Shown here in pieces: positions 9,029-17,919 of a DNA stretch of 64,000 nt; position 1 is the stretch's first letter, and each line of letters starts with the position of its first letter. A program made the translations under genes and the position numbers. Where the stretch lies: contig NZ_JAAJTJ010000003.1 of NCBI RefSeq assembly GCF_011030405.1, forward strand, positions 148,881 through 212,880, written 5' to 3'. The notes below the pieces were generated by a model. That model had not been told where the DNA came from, did not search any database, and worked only from the letters and a program-made list of their open reading frames with translations. This DNA is from Parapedobacter sp. SGR-10. Its GTDB lineage: Bacteria > Bacteroidota > Bacteroidia > Sphingobacteriales > Sphingobacteriaceae.

Positions 9029-9098
9029 GTTTTTAGTGGCTTATTATCAGTGTTTTAAATAGCAATTCAAAGAGTCATGGATATTTAAAAAGAATTTT

Positions 9099-9290
9099 GG
9101 TGATTATATATTTGTGTAGCCAAGTTTTATCGTCATTTCGAACGAAGAGAGACCGCGAAGCAGCTCCGAAGGAAAATCTATGGATAGACTATCGTTCTAC
9201 TTATCCATAGATTTCTCCTCGTTCCTCGTCGAAATGACGGTTTAATTAATAGGGGTTTATGTCGTTTGGTTAGATAAGTATACAATTACC
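9099..9290. mobile_element. MITE-like palindromic element, copy 1
   Basis: A 192-base non-coding element. The ends are imperfect inverted repeats: GGTGATTATATATTTGTGTA at the left against the complement of the right end, which reads GGTAATTGTATACTTATCTA. Inside is a second palindrome: CGTCATTTCGAACGAAGAG and ATCTATGG on the left mirrored by CCATAGAT and TCGTCGAAATGACG on the right. Related copies lie at 20276 and 54406. The flanks AGAATTTT and ATAATTTG match 6 of 8 bases, so a target duplication here would be decayed or is chance. It fills most of the 370-base gap after tRNA-His; no gene is seen in this gap. Confidence 0.8.
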
Positions 9291-9372
9291 ATAATTTGTA
9301 ACTCCTGTTGATTTTGTGATGGCGGTTTTCGGGTCTTTTGACAAGAACGATCTACCTCCGCCGTTTTCTTGC

Positions 9373-9906
9373 TTATTTCTTTCGTCTGTAATGCAATTGT
9401 GCTAATCCTGTGTCAAAAGTTTTTGCGCTTATCAGTTCAAGTAATTGTTCGGGTCTGTGATCTTTGAAAAGACGAGTTCCGCTGCCAACCAATACGGGAA
9501 TAATCGAAATAATAAATTCGTCAATCAAGTCGTTTTTCAAAAGCTCGTTTATTACCTCTGCGCCACCGTCACAATAAATATTCTTTCCGGTTCCTTTTTT
9601 GAGCTGTTGCACGAGGTCGTGTAGGTCTCCTGTATAGAAGGTGGTTCTACCTACATTTGGTCTTTCGTTTCTCGTGATGACATATACATCCCGTTCCCCA
9701 TTGTCATAATGGGACGTACCAATTTCTTTAAGTACCCAATCGTAAGTTTTTCTGCCGAGAATTATGGTATCAATGTTTGCCGTAAATTCCGCATAGCCGT
9801 AATCTTCGCCTTCTTTCTCTACCAATTCCAAGAAACTAAGGTCATCGTTCGGCTTTGCTATGTAGCCGTCCAGGCTCATGGCTATGAAGAGTGATAATGT
9901 TCGCAT
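9373..9906 (-). CDS. Dihydrofolate-reductase-like protein (RibD C-terminal family)
   Basis: A 177-residue cytoplasmic protein of the RibD-C/DHFR-like fold, predicted to bind NADPH. It has the family start LSLFIAMSLDGYIA, the ILGRKTYDW motif, YVITRN, the glycine-rich IYCDGGAEVINELL and the SIIPVLVGSGTRLF segment. It is not the essential folate enzyme; the substrate of this stand-alone group is generally unknown. The next gene on the same strand lies 17 bases upstream, so they are probably co-transcribed. Confidence 0.85.
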   Translation of the reverse strand: MRTLSLFIAMSLDGYIAKPNDDLSFLELVEKEGEDYGYAEFTANIDTIILGRKTYDWVLKEIGTSHYDNGERDVYVITRNERPNVGRTTFYTGDLHDLVQQLKKGTGKNIYCDGGAEVINELLKNDLIDEFIISIIPVLVGSGTRLFKDHRPEQLLELISAKTFDTGLAQLHYRRKK

Positions 9907-9923
9907 GGTGCTCTGTGTATTAC

Positions 9924-10283
9924 TTATTTTCTTAAAATTTTTTCCATTGTCCTGCCTTTCGCCAATTCATCGATCAGTTTGTCTAGATAGCGGACTTTTT
10001 TCATGACCGGATCTTCTATTTCTTCTATACGGTAACCACAGATCACGCCTGTGATTTTTGAAACATTCGGATTCAGTTGCGGAGCCTGTGCAAAGAATGT
10101 TTCTATGTTGGTTTTGTCGTCAAGGATCTTTTGCAGATCCTTTTCATTGTATCCTGTCAGCCAGCATATGATTTCATCTACCTCGGCTTTGGTGCGTCCT
10201 TTTTTCTCTGCTTTTGCGATATAATGCGGATAGACGCCTGCAAAAGACATTTTGTATACACGTTCGATATTTTTATTGTTCAT
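9924..10283 (-). CDS. DUF2200 family protein
   Basis: A 119-residue soluble protein matching the DUF2200 pattern as I know it ([30 protein letters not shown] and the [18 protein letters not shown] segment). Length is typical. Function unknown. It precedes the RibD-like reductase gene by 17 bases on the same strand. Confidence 0.82.
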   Translation of the reverse strand: MNNKNIERVYKMSFAGVYPHYIAKAEKKGRTKAEVDEIICWLTGYNEKDLQKILDDKTNIETFFAQAPQLNPNVSKITGVICGYRIEEIEDPVMKKVRYLDKLIDELAKGRTMEKILRK

Positions 10284-10517
10284 TTTGCCTGTGCTTAATT
10301 CTCAAATTTAGGCTTTTTACTTTTTAAGATCAATAGATATCCCAAAGCTACAACCTCGATGCGACATTGAACACTTTAGGTTGTTCTATTAAGTAACTTT
10401 CGGACGATAGCTATGGATCGCAAGACGATTACCAAAAATATTATATGGATTTTAGACATGCTCTTAATATCTTTGATAATTGCTTTTACAAAGAGATAAC
10501 ATATTACTGTCAAGCTC

Positions 10518-10985
10518 ATGATCACGTACAACACCGCCGCTCTGCTCTTCCCGGCCATCAGTTTAATTATGCTGGCCTATACGAATCGATTTCTGGCTCT
10601 GGCTGCTTTGGTCCGGAATCTACATGCCAAATATCTCGAACACCATAAAGGTGGGGTCATAAAAGGCCAGATAAGTAATCTACGTTATAGGCTTAAACTG
10701 CTGCGGCATATGCAGGGTATGGGTGTGTTGAGCTTTATAGCCTGCATCCTGTGTATGTATGGTATTTATCTGGAGAATATGCTGATCGCCGAGATTTCCT
10801 TTGCATTAAGCCTTTTGTTCTTTACCACATCGTTAGTCATCTCTTTTGTAGAAATTCAGTTGAGCAACAAAGCGTTAGAGCTTGAGCTGAGTGATATGGA
10901 AGAACATCCCGACCCTTCGTTGGTGCAGTATATAAAGAAAAAAATTGATCCTCGAAAGAAACCCGTTGATAACCAAGAAAAGTAA
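10518..10985 (+). CDS. DUF2721 family membrane protein
   Basis: A 155-residue inner-membrane protein. The N-terminal hydrophobic helix with LLFPAISLIMLAYTNRFLALAALVR is the DUF2721 signature; two more membrane helices follow at about residues 72-90 and 92-112, and the C-terminus is charged. Function unknown. Neighbours give no operon clue: 120 bases separate it from the next gene on the strand. Confidence 0.83.
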   Translation: MITYNTAALLFPAISLIMLAYTNRFLALAALVRNLHAKYLEHHKGGVIKGQISNLRYRLKLLRHMQGMGVLSFIACILCMYGIYLENMLIAEISFALSLLFFTTSLVISFVEIQLSNKALELELSDMEEHPDPSLVQYIKKKIDPRKKPVDNQEK

Positions 10986-11107
10986 GCTATTCGTTTAGCG
11001 CAGAGATTGTCCAACAGATAGGAGGGATCATACTTTTTAAAACTGTATCAAAGTATTGTTACAGGGAAGTAGATAAGATTTTGGACTGCATCTACTATTT
11101 TTAGCGG

Positions 11108-11782
11108 ATGAGAGTATTTTTCGCCACCTTCATCGGTATTTTTATTACATCAGTATCTTTTGCCCAAAAGGATCCACAGGGTTGGCTGATATATTTCGGC
11201 CAGACTAGGATCAAAACAGGTAAATTTGCAATCCATCATGAACTTCAACTGCGGGATCATCAGTTGATGGGCGATCACAATCAGACTCTTCTTCGTGTCG
11301 GACTTCAATATCAGGCCAAACCGTATCTATGGACAACGGTGGGCTATGGTTTTATATACAACGAGCAGGCAGGAAGTCCTAATCGGCCTTTTCAGGAAAA
11401 CAGAATATATCAGGAAGCACTTTTTTCGCATAAGGTGTTGCGTGCCGGTATGCGACATCGGTTCCGTCTGGAGGAACGTTTTATAGAAGACAAGGATTTT
11501 TCGGGACGTTTTCGCTATTGCTTATTTGTGGATATTCCATTTACATCGCATGGATTGGGTGCTAAGGGATGGTATGCAGCCCTGTACGATGAGATTTTCT
11601 TAAACCTGTCGGATGATGAGGGTATGGATTTTTTTGATAGAAACCGTGCTTATCTGGGATTAGGCTATAAAATATCGGATGTTCTGGGCATACAGGCGGG
11701 ATATATGTACCAAAATGTGGGATCGGCAAGCGGAACCAACCACGCTGTGCTATCGGTACATCATCAGATCAAATGGAAATAG
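11108..11782 (+). CDS. DUF2490 outer-membrane-like protein
   Basis: A 224-residue exported protein with a signal peptide (cleavage after VSFAQ) and alternating aromatic beta strands throughout (GWLIYFGQTRIKTGKFAIHHELQLR, and AYLGLGYKISDVLGIQAGYMYQ), as in the DUF2490 beta-barrel family. Probably located in the outer membrane; function unknown. It converges with the DUF1456 gene 22 bases downstream. Confidence 0.82.
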   Translation: MRVFFATFIGIFITSVSFAQKDPQGWLIYFGQTRIKTGKFAIHHELQLRDHQLMGDHNQTLLRVGLQYQAKPYLWTTVGYGFIYNEQAGSPNRPFQENRIYQEALFSHKVLRAGMRHRFRLEERFIEDKDFSGRFRYCLFVDIPFTSHGLGAKGWYAALYDEIFLNLSDDEGMDFFDRNRAYLGLGYKISDVLGIQAGYMYQNVGSASGTNHAVLSVHHQIKWK

Positions 11783-11804
11783 GGGAGATAGCTTTTTATT
11801 CAAT

Positions 11805-12044
11805 TTAATCCTTCGGATTAGGACGAGGTCTAGGGCCACGTTTATAGATAATCAACCCATTAAGGAAGTTGCGGAGCAACTGATCACCGCAAGGTTTAAA
11901 ATTAGGGTGGTCTTCCTTACGGAATATTGCACCCAGTTCAGTTTTCGTCACCCTGAAATCCACCAGGGCCAATACTTCAATTATATCGTCATCGGTAAAT
12001 TTTAAAGCTACGCGGAGCTTTTTCATGATATCATTGTTGCTCAT
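11805..12044 (-). CDS. DUF1456 family protein
   Basis: A 79-residue cytoplasmic protein. SNNDIMKKLRVALKFTDD, VLALVDFRVTKTEL and LLRNFLNGLIIYKRGPRP match one DUF1456 repeat; canonical DUF1456 proteins carry two repeats (about 150 residues), so this is a one-repeat form. Start chosen at the ATG that begins the domain; an earlier ATG at 12068 would add 8 residues. Function unknown. Confidence 0.8.
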   Translation of the reverse strand: MSNNDIMKKLRVALKFTDDDIIEVLALVDFRVTKTELGAIFRKEDHPNFKPCGDQLLRNFLNGLIIYKRGPRPRPNPKD

Positions 12045-12379
12045 GGTATAAAAGTATGAAATATCCATGATTACAAAAACAAATAGGAATGAAAATAATT
12101 ATGGATTAGATAATCATTTGTTACTAGCACTTCCCGTCATCAAGAAAAAGGTTGATCTTTACGGTTTTCCATATTGATTAATCCCCATAAAATCGCTATT
12201 TTGCGGAGAAAACCATGATTATTTAGTGCATGACTCATACCTCTCATGATACATCAGTTAGTTTTAGTGGCCCATTGCCGATGAGTACCTTCGAGATATT
12301 GATCGAGTCAAAGCAGAGGTCTATGTCTTGGAGTAGCAGGTATATGGTCTATTGCACGATGTTTTAAACTTTCTGGATT
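12045..12379. other. Gene-free gap
   Basis: 335 bases between DUF1456 and the RhuM remnant. No convincing reading frame, RNA or repeat was found. The right half codes in short broken frames, fitting general decay of this region. Confidence 0.4.
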
Positions 12380-12715
12380 ATGGAGCAACAAAGTGACATT
12401 ATTATTTATCAAAGCGACGACGGCGTTACCCGTATCCAGACCCGGCTGGAGGGTGAGACGGTATGGCTGACACAGGCACAGATGGCAGAGCTTTTTCAGA
12501 AGGGTAGAACGACCATTACGGAGCACATCAAGCATATTTTTGAAGAAGGAGAATTGGAAGAAGACGTGGTATGTCGGAAATTCCGACATACCACTCAACA
12601 TGGCGCAATCAGTGAAAAAACGCAAGAACGCGAGGTAAAATATTACAACCTCGACGTCATCATCTCCGTAGGCTATCGTGTAAGTAGTCATCAGGGTACC
12701 AAGTTCCGCCAATGA
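12380..12715 (+). pseudogene. RhuM-family protein, truncated after 111 residues
   Basis: The reading frame begins as a typical virulence-associated RhuM-type protein: TRLEGETVWLTQAQMAELF with a helix-turn-helix-like KGRTTITEHIKHIFEEGEL, then YYNLDVIISVGYRVSSHQGTKFRQ. Family members are usually about 300 residues and continue with WA..RLKEYL after this point; here a stop follows FRQ at once. The downstream DNA codes for an unrelated winged-helix fragment, so the gene was cut by deletion or recombination rather than by a point mutation alone. Confidence 0.8.
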
Positions 12716-12730
12716 ATATGCACAGCTCAG

Positions 12731-13179
12731 GCAATAACGGGCATGCTCAAAAAACTTTGTGCATTGGACTATCTGGAATCCGATAATAACGGTCGCTAGA
12801 CAATATATAAACTTAAGCAAATGGTTGACACCTCTACAAAGGTTGACACCTTTTCGAAACGTTTTGAAAGTAAGTATGATAGGGGGCAGAGTGTGAAGAA
12901 TATTCAGCTAAGGTTGATACCTCAACAAGGGTTGACACCTCCATGTCACAGAAAGTAAATCGTTTATCAAAACCTGATCTCGAGCAAGCGATCATGCGCG
13001 CGTGCAAGCATGATTATGTAAAGATGGATGAGGTTGCGAAGATCATCGGAAAATCTGTAGATTATCTGAAAAATAAAATATTGGCAAAGATGATTTCAGA
13101 CGGTAAGCTGGAAAAGCGTTTTCCATATACGCATAACCATCCCGAGCAGGCTATCGCCCTCAAACATTTTGAAATATGA
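12731..13179 (+). pseudogene. Degraded winged-helix C-terminus of an AlbA-type ATP-binding/regulator protein
   Basis: Translation from 12731 reads ITGMLKKLCALDYLESDNNGR, then TAG (12797-12799), then TIYKLKQMVDTSTKVDT. In this family the spot is usually GRGTxYxL, so the TAG looks like a nonsense mutation. Further on, the frame shifts before 12943, after which MSQKVNRLSKPDLEQAIMRAC, SVDYLKNKILAKMI and FPYTHNHPEQAI match the C-terminal domain of AlbA/DUF4062-type proteins. The part from 12943 to 13179 alone would make a 78-residue protein. The linker contains repeated VDTS motifs coded by repeats of GTTGACACC. Confidence 0.65.
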
Positions 13180-13235
13180 AGGGGCCAGCCGTATCTCTTC
13201 ACTGATTAGCAATATCTTCATACCAACACCGTAAA

Positions 13236-14507
13236 TTATTTATTCATCAAATTTCCAATATTTGGCATTGTCGGTGAAGAATCTTCTTTCAGCAACCCCG
13301 TATCAGATCGGCTAAACAAGGATTGGAGAATAATCTTCCGCTCTTCCTCGTTGAGCGCACCTTTCTCGATCATAGATAGGTATAGATAGGTGAGTTTTTC
13401 TCTTTCTTCGGCATCACGCGCCAAGTGAAAATTACTGAACATAAATTTTAATAACGCTCTTACTACTACGAAAAATATAGATACGAAAATCACAAAAACC
13501 AAAGACCAACGAATGGCGGCGGCGCGATCACCATTGAAAATAGAATTTAACATATCAGCTGGCGTGTGCCATAGTAAGAAATATACACAAACGGCAAAGA
13601 GGAGTGAAGTAATAATAATTCCCCCTAATAGTTGGTCACCTTTTCTTCTTAAATCTGTTGCTCTATCAGCCCAATATTTAATAGGTTCTTCCAGTTTCAA
13701 TTTATCACGGTAACTGGCCTGTATATTATCAATATCATCTTTGGCCGTTTTCTTAAAAGATTCAACTTCTCCTTTTTCCGTAATGAACCAATCTATAACT
13801 AATTTTTCTTTGGCTATTTTAAAATCTTCTAATGCCGTTGTATGTTCCTTGAAGTCTTCTTTTAACTTAGCTATATAAGAAGTCAAATCGTTCTCGTATT
13901 CAACGGCAAGACTCTCAATTTTAGATTTTAGTTTGTCCAATGATCTTTTTTCTTTTACCCGGCGGTTAAAGATGTCTGAATTTTCCTTATTTCGAAATTC
14001 ATAAGCCATAATAGCTCCTTCTAGAATATATGGCGAATTTATGTTTAGACTGTTACCGATCAAATAATTAAAAGCGGCTCTACTTAGATTCTCATCCTTG
14101 GACTGAAGTTTCGTTAAAAAATCGATTTCGGGTTCATCAAATGGAAACGGATAAATGTTGGGTTGAATTTTGATAGCAGTTAATATATTCCTACTAAATA
14201 AGACATTGATAGTATTCTCTGACGTAGCGGCATTATTTAATTCTTCCTTTATAAACCTTTGTAAAGCAATCAATATATTTCTAAAATATCTATGGCTCTG
14301 ATTGACTATATAATCTGGTGCCTCTGACTTCAGTTTCTCCCAACCGACAAACTGTTCATGAACATACTTATATATGTTGTAAAGACCTTTTAATTCGAAT
14401 TGGATATTCAAATAGGGATAAGAAATTGTACAAGCCAAATTGCTTAGTTCCTTTACAAACGGAGAATTTGAAATTATATCTCGTGCTTCATTTAGGGGTA
14501 AGGCCAT
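13236..14507 (-). CDS. DUF6161 membrane protein
   Basis: A 423-residue protein with a soluble helical N-terminal part, a predicted coiled coil (about residues 185-270) and two membrane helices (IIITSLLFAVCVYFLLW about 298-315; WSLVFVIFVSIFFVVVRALL about 336-356). The C-terminal signature FHLARDAEEREKLTYLYL, then EERKIILQSLFSRSDTGLLK and DSSPTMP, matches DUF6161 as I remember it. Function unknown; some family members occur in accessory DNA. Its flanks here are broken accessory genes. The start ATG at 14507 precedes the first conserved helix. Confidence 0.75.
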   Translation of the reverse strand: MALPLNEARDIISNSPFVKELSNLACTISYPYLNIQFELKGLYNIYKYVHEQFVGWEKLKSEAPDYIVNQSHRYFRNILIALQRFIKEELNNAATSENTINVLFSRNILTAIKIQPNIYPFPFDEPEIDFLTKLQSKDENLSRAAFNYLIGNSLNINSPYILEGAIMAYEFRNKENSDIFNRRVKEKRSLDKLKSKIESLAVEYENDLTSYIAKLKEDFKEHTTALEDFKIAKEKLVIDWFITEKGEVESFKKTAKDDIDNIQASYRDKLKLEEPIKYWADRATDLRRKGDQLLGGIIITSLLFAVCVYFLLWHTPADMLNSIFNGDRAAAIRWSLVFVIFVSIFFVVVRALLKFMFSNFHLARDAEEREKLTYLYLSMIEKGALNEEERKIILQSLFSRSDTGLLKEDSSPTMPNIGNLMNK

Positions 14508-14769
14508 AATTGATAAAAGTTACTTCGATAATGGTTTGCTTTATTGGAGGACAACCTATTGATAAAGATACTAAAAAAATATCTCATGTTTTAATCGGAA
14601 ATACTGAAAATTTATGTGGGCGGAGAATATCGGTGATTTGTTTGTGTGTCGAAAATGCAGCTTACAGCCTTCAAATAATTGGATATAAGCTTGTCAAAAT
14701 ATAGATTAGCAAATCACATAAAACAACAGACCTCGCTTAAAAAGGCTTAAACGAGGTCAGATATTTTGA

Positions 14770-15162
14770 AAATTCTCTAAAAATCGGAGTTGTGCAACGG
14801 TTCCTACCGGGCAGACAGGTGTGGTACGTGATACATTGATCGCCGCGCAGGGCATAAATTTCGAATCGGCCATCGTGTGGACCAAGGTGGTGCGCCGCTA
14901 TGACAACATACCCTTGAGGGCATTTGTCGAGGAAATGAGCCGATGGGAAGGGTTTACGATCAAGGACTGGCGCTGTATACCGGAGGATAAGGTGGTCACG
15001 GCAGCCGTCTGTTATCGTAATGACAGGGAGCAGGTATTTGCGGCGATCCGTAATTCGGGTGTACAATTGTGGGTGAAGGAGCAGATGCTCAGTTTCTGTC
15101 CGGAGGATACCAAGAAATGGGGAGGACTGGGAGGAGCATCGGGGCAATTGGCTTACAGATAG
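14770..15162 (+). pseudogene. FecR-like C-terminal (DUF4974) remnant
   Basis: Open from 14770 (after TGA) to TAG at 15160-15162. The peptide carries NIPLRAFVEEMSRWEGFTIK, then AAVCYRNDREQVFAAI and NSGVQLWV, the pattern of the C-terminal domain of FecR-type anti-sigma factors. The membrane helix, the N-terminal sigma-binding region and any partner sigma or TonB receptor gene are missing. A GTG at 14821 could still start a 113-residue protein. I favour a remnant. Confidence 0.55.
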
Positions 15163-15172
15163 TTAGAAGGAG

Positions 15173-15484
15173 ATGAAAAAAGCAGATAAGGACGTAGATG
15201 CCATCATGTGGCAGATCGATATCAATGAGCTGGTCGAACGTACCAAATGCCGCGCTACGGGCAAGGTGCGCTTTGGATCTAAAGTCGAAGCTACGTTTTT
15301 CATCCACTGGCTACATTGGCGATATCGGAGATGGTTGAGTAGGAAGGATGGCGAGCGGACACGCAAACGATGGGGCAGGAAGCCAACGGCACGTTATACG
15401 TACGGCTGTGCCTATTGCAAAGGCTACCACATCACCCGGCAAAGCCCATGGGATCACGAGAGACGGGTATACAAAGAGGACTGA
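15173..15484 (+). CDS. Small basic protein with a possible zinc knuckle
   Basis: A 103-residue, very basic protein not assigned to a family. The C-terminal part YGCAYCKGYHITRQ resembles a treble-clef-like zinc site (C-x2-C-x3-H); the central part is rich in Trp, Arg and Lys (FIHWLHWRYRRWLSRKDGER), suggesting nucleic-acid binding. AAGGAG directly abuts the start ATG, an unusual strong purine stretch for this phylum. The gene lies 10 bases after the FecR-like remnant. Confidence 0.5.
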   Translation: MKKADKDVDAIMWQIDINELVERTKCRATGKVRFGSKVEATFFIHWLHWRYRRWLSRKDGERTRKRWGRKPTARYTYGCAYCKGYHITRQSPWDHERRVYKED

Positions 15485-15582
15485 TCGGAGGATAAAAGAG
15501 TGGGGTGTTTAACTAAAATGAAAATACAAAAAGGGTGAATTCACCAAAATGGACGTTTTTCAAAGTAGCCAAAGCTGTTTTT

Positions 15583-15624
15583 AAAAAGACTTCGGTGACT
15601 TTCCGAAGTCACCGAAGTCTTTTT
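15583..15624. terminator. Perfect 19-base hairpin
   Basis: The arms 15583-15601 and 15606-15624 pair perfectly around the loop TCCG; both ends carry A/T runs, so it could terminate in either direction. It would end transcripts of the 15173 gene. Related sequence units flank it (see findings). Confidence 0.75.
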
Positions 15625-15682
15625 GGAAAGTTGCCGAAGCCAAATTTTAATTGACCACGGCTATTTTTCGTGTTTTTTGGGC

Positions 15683-15719
15683 AAAAAAATAGCGGATGCC
15701 CTATAAGGCATCCGCTATT
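15683..15719 (-). terminator. Terminator of the HU-like gene
   Basis: Stem AATAGCGGATGCC / GGCATCCGCTATT with a 6-base loop. Read on the minus strand it is followed by seven T, 21 bases after the HU-like stop codon. Confidence 0.88.
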
Positions 15720-15739
15720 AGACAACAGCCTGTTTTCTG

Positions 15740-16126
15740 TTAAACGCTGTTTTTCTTGAAAGTTAAGTTTTGCATCGCTGTCCGGATCTGCTTTCCGGCA
15801 TGGAACAACAATCGGCTGCTCGTGATGTTGGCGCCCGTTACTTCTTCCTCTAGCTGGCTGCCCTGACTTTTGGTGCTCAGACGGAACGAACCCATATTGC
15901 CCAGGCGTACGATGTAGCCTTTGGATACGTTGCGCGGGATCTCCCGTACCAGACTCTGCAATACGGCATATACATCGGCTTCGGTGATCGATGAAGCGTG
16001 CGATATGTCTTCCGCCAGTTCTTCCAGACTGATTTCGCCTGCATGTACAGGACGTGCGTAAAACTTTTTCGGAGCGTTGGGATCCCCCGGATTGCCAATC
16101 TCCTGGATGTTGAATTTAATTGCCAT
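15740..16126 (-). CDS. HU-family DNA-binding protein (HU-HIG type)
   Basis: A 128-residue nucleoid-associated protein of the extended Bacteroidota HU-like family. It has KFYARPVHAGEISLEELAEDI, then SSITEADVYAVLQSLVREI (dimer helices) and SKGYIVRLGNMGSFRLS (beta arm base). Ordinary HU is about 90 residues; the extra N-terminal strand region is usual for the HIG type. It has its own terminator and no operon partners. Confidence 0.88.
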   Translation of the reverse strand: MAIKFNIQEIGNPGDPNAPKKFYARPVHAGEISLEELAEDISHASSITEADVYAVLQSLVREIPRNVSKGYIVRLGNMGSFRLSTKSQGSQLEEEVTGANITSSRLLFHAGKQIRTAMQNLTFKKNSV

Positions 16127-16469
16127 AATCGTAAAAATTAAGCGTTTATAAAATGATTGTCCTTTGTCCCGGACGGTACCATTTCCGATGACAGGATAAA
16201 GGTAGGTGATGCTGCAAATAGGTCTGTCGTTTTTGACGCTTTTGTCGCAATTGGCGTTTTTGTCGTTTTCTATGAAAAAATCGTGGATGGGAAGGTGAAT
16301 GGATTTTTACTGAACTTCAAACTCCGCATAGACATTAAAATTTTCTTTTGTCTTTTGATAGTCAGAGTTGAGATAATACTTGACAATCCTGTATTTGCCT
16401 ACTTTATAACTGATTTGGTCTTTACATCACCTTCAATCAAACTTGGTTGGTCTATCGAAAAAGCGTTTT
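16127..16469 (-). other. Gap with a short coding remnant
   Basis: On the minus strand 16426-16307 reads KVGKYRIVKYYLNSDYQ and ends NVYAEFEVQ then stop, a plausible protein C-terminus. Upstream of 16426 a different frame gives GDVKTKSVIK, so a frameshift is likely. No start or family could be assigned; probably a gene remnant. Confidence 0.35.
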
Positions 16470-17126
16470 TTATTCAGAAATTTGCTCAACCAAAGTCAAC
16501 ATAGCCGATACGGCTTCACTACTGCTCATCGGTTCCGGAGCGATTGCTTCCGTATCTGGATGGGAACTAGGGCCAAAAGTTCCGGATAGTGTTATTACCT
16601 GATTGTCTTGATTATTGATATGGGCAAGCCTAATGTGTAGTTCATACCGCCAATCGCGTTTTTCATTATCCTTGTAACGTAGGGCAAATACGTTTTCATA
16701 GGGAGCTTTTCCCAATCTTCCGTCTGCAACTTCTTCTATATCATCGAACATTTCCAATATTTCATCTTTGGTGTCTTTTCCCATACCAGTCTGTGCACTG
16801 ATCGAACGAGAGGCATATTGTTCGTAATGCAGGTGTTTTTGAAAATAGACAGTATAATAATAGATATGTGGTACTTCGGGATAATACCCTGTATTTGTGA
16901 AACCACCTGTTCCCTGTATCTCGTAGCCCTGCATATATCCTCCAAGCGAGCTTGCAACTTGATTAGCTGTAACAAGATGTTTCAACCGAACGCCCGAACC
17001 GGATATTTCCGTTGGTTCTTTATCGTCATTCTTACATGCAGACAGTAGAATGCTTCCTGTAATTACCCCTAACGAAAATGACAAAACCGATAGTTTGTTA
17101 AGTCTGGTAAAGATTGTTTGTATCAT
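16470..17126 (-). CDS. Orphan lipoprotein of unknown function
   Basis: A 218-residue predicted lipoprotein: hydrophobic N-terminus ending in lipobox LLSAC (Cys about 31), followed by acidic KNDDKEPTE. The mature part is rich in Tyr in the first half (EVPHIYYYTVYFQKHLHYEQY) and shows no family I recognise. It follows the OmpA fragment at 17162 on the same strand with 35 bases between. Placed in a decayed region, so its function may be relict. Confidence 0.6.
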   Translation of the reverse strand: MIQTIFTRLNKLSVLSFSLGVITGSILLSACKNDDKEPTEISGSGVRLKHLVTANQVASSLGGYMQGYEIQGTGGFTNTGYYPEVPHIYYYTVYFQKHLHYEQYASRSISAQTGMGKDTKDEILEMFDDIEEVADGRLGKAPYENVFALRYKDNEKRDWRYELHIRLAHINNQDNQVITLSGTFGPSSHPDTEAIAPEPMSSSEAVSAMLTLVEQISE

Positions 17127-17161
17127 CGTATATCTTCTGTTTTCTATATTTATCCTATTTT

Positions 17162-17548
17162 TCAGTTTTTTACAAGTTCCACTCTTCGGTTTTGAGATTT
17201 TCCGTCTTCCGTATCGTTGCCTGCTATCGGATTGTCTTGTCCAGATCCTTTGGATGTTAAACGGTCTTTACCTATACCCATTTTTATAATTTCATTTGCC
17301 CTGTTTTCTGATAATTTTTGGTTATGTTCTTTAGTTCCCGTATTGTCAGTGTATCCGTATATAATTTTTTTGATGGTATGGCTGGCAAGCCCAAATTTTC
17401 GCAGTTGTGTTTTAAACATTTGTAAATATTTCTCAACAGCTAAAATACAAAAAAGCCAACACAAAGCTGTATTGACTTTCCTTAATCGATTTATTAGCGT
17501 GTGATGTAGCATGCGTTCTATCTCTATGCCGTGTTCTTCTTGTATCAT
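17162..17548 (-). pseudogene. OmpA C-terminal domain fragment
   Basis: The last 65 residues (IIYGYTDNTGTKEHNQKLSE, then GSGQDNPIAGNDTEDG and QNRRVEL) are an OmpA-like peptidoglycan-binding domain with the usual Asp and Arg. The first 40-50 residues do not resemble the family and lack the beta barrel or signal peptide, and the start MIQEEHGIEIE looks accidental. It is best read as the surviving 3' end of an outer-membrane protein gene. Confidence 0.65.
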
Positions 17549-17659
17549 GTATTTATATTTGAGTGTTTATTTTTGACTTAATACATAACAAAAAAAGTTT
17601 TTCGTCATTGTGTATGTCCTCTTGTTGTTTGTTCTACAACTTTGTTTTCGAATTGCATT

Positions 17660-17795
17660 TGTAGAACGTTGTCCCCCTCTGTGAGGGGGTAGGGGGAGGA
17701 TGTGAATTAAGAGTTTTATTTTCATTATTTTGAAAATCTTCCCTCTCCCTGTCCATCCCTTCGCCCTGCGCACCCCTCTCCAGAGAGGGATAGCA
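17660..17795. repeat. GC-rich palindromic intergenic element
   Basis: In the 371-base gap after the OmpA fragment are two GC-rich hairpins in an A/T-rich setting: CCCCCTC-TGT-GAGGGGG (17673-17689) and CCCTCTC-CA-GAGAGGG (17774-17789), whose purine/pyrimidine arms also complement each other across the element. It resembles mobile intergenic repeats; no second copy lies in the window. Confidence 0.5.
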
Positions 17796-17919
17796 TTTAA
17801 CAAAGCTGTTGCAGACACCGCATAAAGTGCAGGCAAGCAACTGTTGTTTTTGGTAATGTATAACCAAAAATTGCTTTTTTATAAATAATAAATTATCTTA
17901 GGGTAGATTTTTTAAGGAT

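Noticed and set aside
9099..9290. Palindromic element as a structured RNA gene
   Set aside because: Copies with target duplications at 20276 and 54406 show it is a mobile repeat; no promoter was found.
12820..12945. Repeated GTTGACACC words as a possible CRISPR or regulatory array
   Set aside because: They encode repeated VDTS residues of a degraded protein and lack regular spacing or unique spacers.
14510..14704. 64-codon plus-strand frame after the DUF6161 start
   Set aside because: No family pattern and unusual composition; treated as non-coding.
16157..16504. 115-codon plus-strand frame
   Set aside because: Its minus strand carries the real lipoprotein end and a coding remnant; the plus-strand peptide is a hydrophobic shadow.
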